The notes under the pieces were generated by a model that did not search any database, was not told where the DNA came from, and saw only the letters and a program-made list of their open reading frames with translations. From CAVVYV01 sp963752585 (lineage in GTDB: Bacteria > Actinomycetota > Thermoleophilia > Solirubrobacterales > 70-9): DNA of 64,000 nucleotides. The stretch is taken from positions 310,001 to 374,000 of the forward strand of contig CAVVYV010000008.1 of the NCBI GenBank assembly GCA_963752585.1, given 5' to 3'. The translations under genes and the position numbers were made by a program. Shown here one piece after another: positions 63,230-64,000 of the stretch (positions within the stretch are counted from its first letter, which is position 1; each line of letters begins with the position of its first letter).

Positions 63230-64000
63230 GTGGCGCACGGACTCGTGCGCTCCTGCACAATTCTTCGCCAGGTGCGCCGGGGGAGAGCGATAGTCGCAAT
63301 CGTCACCGTCCTTATCGCGATGGGGACACTTGGTCTTGGGCAAGCCAGGGCCGAGAACATGGTCATCCCCAACTGGCCGGAGCTGGTGCCCGACGTCCCG
63401 GAGACCCCCGGCACGGTTCCGCTGGGCTGGGACGTTTGCCCGAAGGGGAAGATGAGCTGCCCGCGGAGGGTGATCGACGAGATGATCGATCGCTGGCGGC
63501 CCCTCGACCGGAGCTGCGATCACGACGCCGTCTTCGCCCTCACCTATCTGCGGACGACGCAGGAGTTCTTCCGCACGGTCCGCGATCAGCCCGGGACCTT
63601 CAGCGACCTCCCCTGGATCAACCACGAGGACGCCGTCTTCGCCGAGCTCTACTTCCGCGCCTACGACGCCTATGCCGCCGGCCGACCGGTGCCGGCCGCC
63701 TGGAAGATCGCCTTCGACGCCGCGAGCTCGCCGCACGTCCAGGCAATGGGCGACCTGCTGCTCGGGATGAACGCCCACATAAACCGCGACCTCCCCTACA
63801 CCCTCGCGCACGTCGGCCTGGTCGATCGCGACGGGGACTCGCGAAAGCCCGACCACGACAAGGTCAACCTGTTCCTGGACCGGGTGATCGACCCGCTCCA
63901 GGACGAGCTCTACCGCCTCTACGACCCGCTGATCGGGACCAGCGACATGGAGCCATCGCCGATCGACGAGGTGGGCGCCCTGGCGCTGATCCGCCTGATG
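63230..64000 (+). CDS. Secreted DUF5995-type protein (cut by window edge)
   Basis: The frame is open from GTG 63230 to the window end, about 257 residues. A signal peptide is likely: 'IVAIVTVLIAMGTLGLG' then 'QARAENM'. The body has 'DHDAVFALTYLRTTQEFF', 'DLPWINHEDAVFAELYFRAYDAY' and 'LLLGMNAHINRDLPYTL', which fit the DUF5995 family of actinobacterial proteins; several His and Asp residues in these motifs suggest a metal site. Function of the family is unknown. A second in-frame ATG at 63359 is less likely because it would remove the signal peptide. Confidence 0.78.
   Translation, partial: MAHGLVRSCTILRQVRRGRAIVAIVTVLIAMGTLGLGQARAENMVIPNWPELVPDVPETPGTVPLGWDVCPKGKMSCPRRVIDEMIDRWRPLDRSCDHDAVFALTYLRTTQEFFRTVRDQPGTFSDLPWINHEDAVFAELYFRAYDAYAAGRPVPAAWKIAFDAASSPHVQAMGDLLLGMNAHINRDLPYTLAHVGLVDRDGDSRKPDHDKVNLFLDRVIDPLQDELYRLYDPLIGTSDMEPSPIDEVGALALIRLM

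Overview
The window is very GC-rich, with codon third positions almost always G or C, and its genes are tightly packed on both strands. Several start codons have a TAnnCT-type -10 hexamer only 6-11 bases upstream, which suggests leaderless transcripts. Together with the secreted-protein types present, this suggests a high-GC actinobacterium, most likely of the Thermoleophilia/Solirubrobacterales type. That placement is an inference; there is no marker gene here that proves it.

Left flank (1-8.1 kb): the end of thymidylate kinase, DNA polymerase III delta-prime (holB), a sensor kinase and response regulator pair, a secreted protein of unknown function, a class A beta-lactamase-like serine hydrolase, an extended SDR oxidoreductase, a tRNA-Thr(CGT) and a secreted trypsin-like protease.

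Main region (8.1-63.2 kb): one large cell-surface polysaccharide locus. It holds about 18 glycosyltransferases (GT2, GT4 and CgeB types), two GDP-mannose 4,6-dehydratases and one GDP-fucose-synthase-like epimerase/reductase. It also has six SAM methyltransferases, a sulfotransferase, an AsnB-type amidotransferase, a heparinase II/III-like protein, a bi-domain (MDR plus Gfo/Idh/MocA) oxidoreductase, a GtrA protein, a Wzx-like flippase, a Wzm/Wzt ABC exporter and several large polytopic membrane proteins (DUF2079, DUF2142, LPG-synthase-TM-like and GT-C-like). In outline, GDP-6-deoxyhexoses and other sugars are made and assembled by the glycosyltransferases. The glycan is then probably modified by methylation, sulfation and perhaps amidation, and exported by ABC and flippase routes. 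The right edge (63.2-64 kb) is the start of a secreted DUF5995-type protein.

Sequence quality: many genes between 17 and 35.6 kb and between 45 and 61 kb are broken by single-base shifts, mostly +1, while coding quality persists on both sides of each break. Neighbouring stretches (1.3-17 kb, 35.6-45 kb and 54.5-57.7 kb) are clean. I treat these genes as intact genes carrying probable sequencing errors and give their full span. No CRISPR array, insertion sequence or phage gene was seen, and there is no gene-free stretch longer than about 300 bases.
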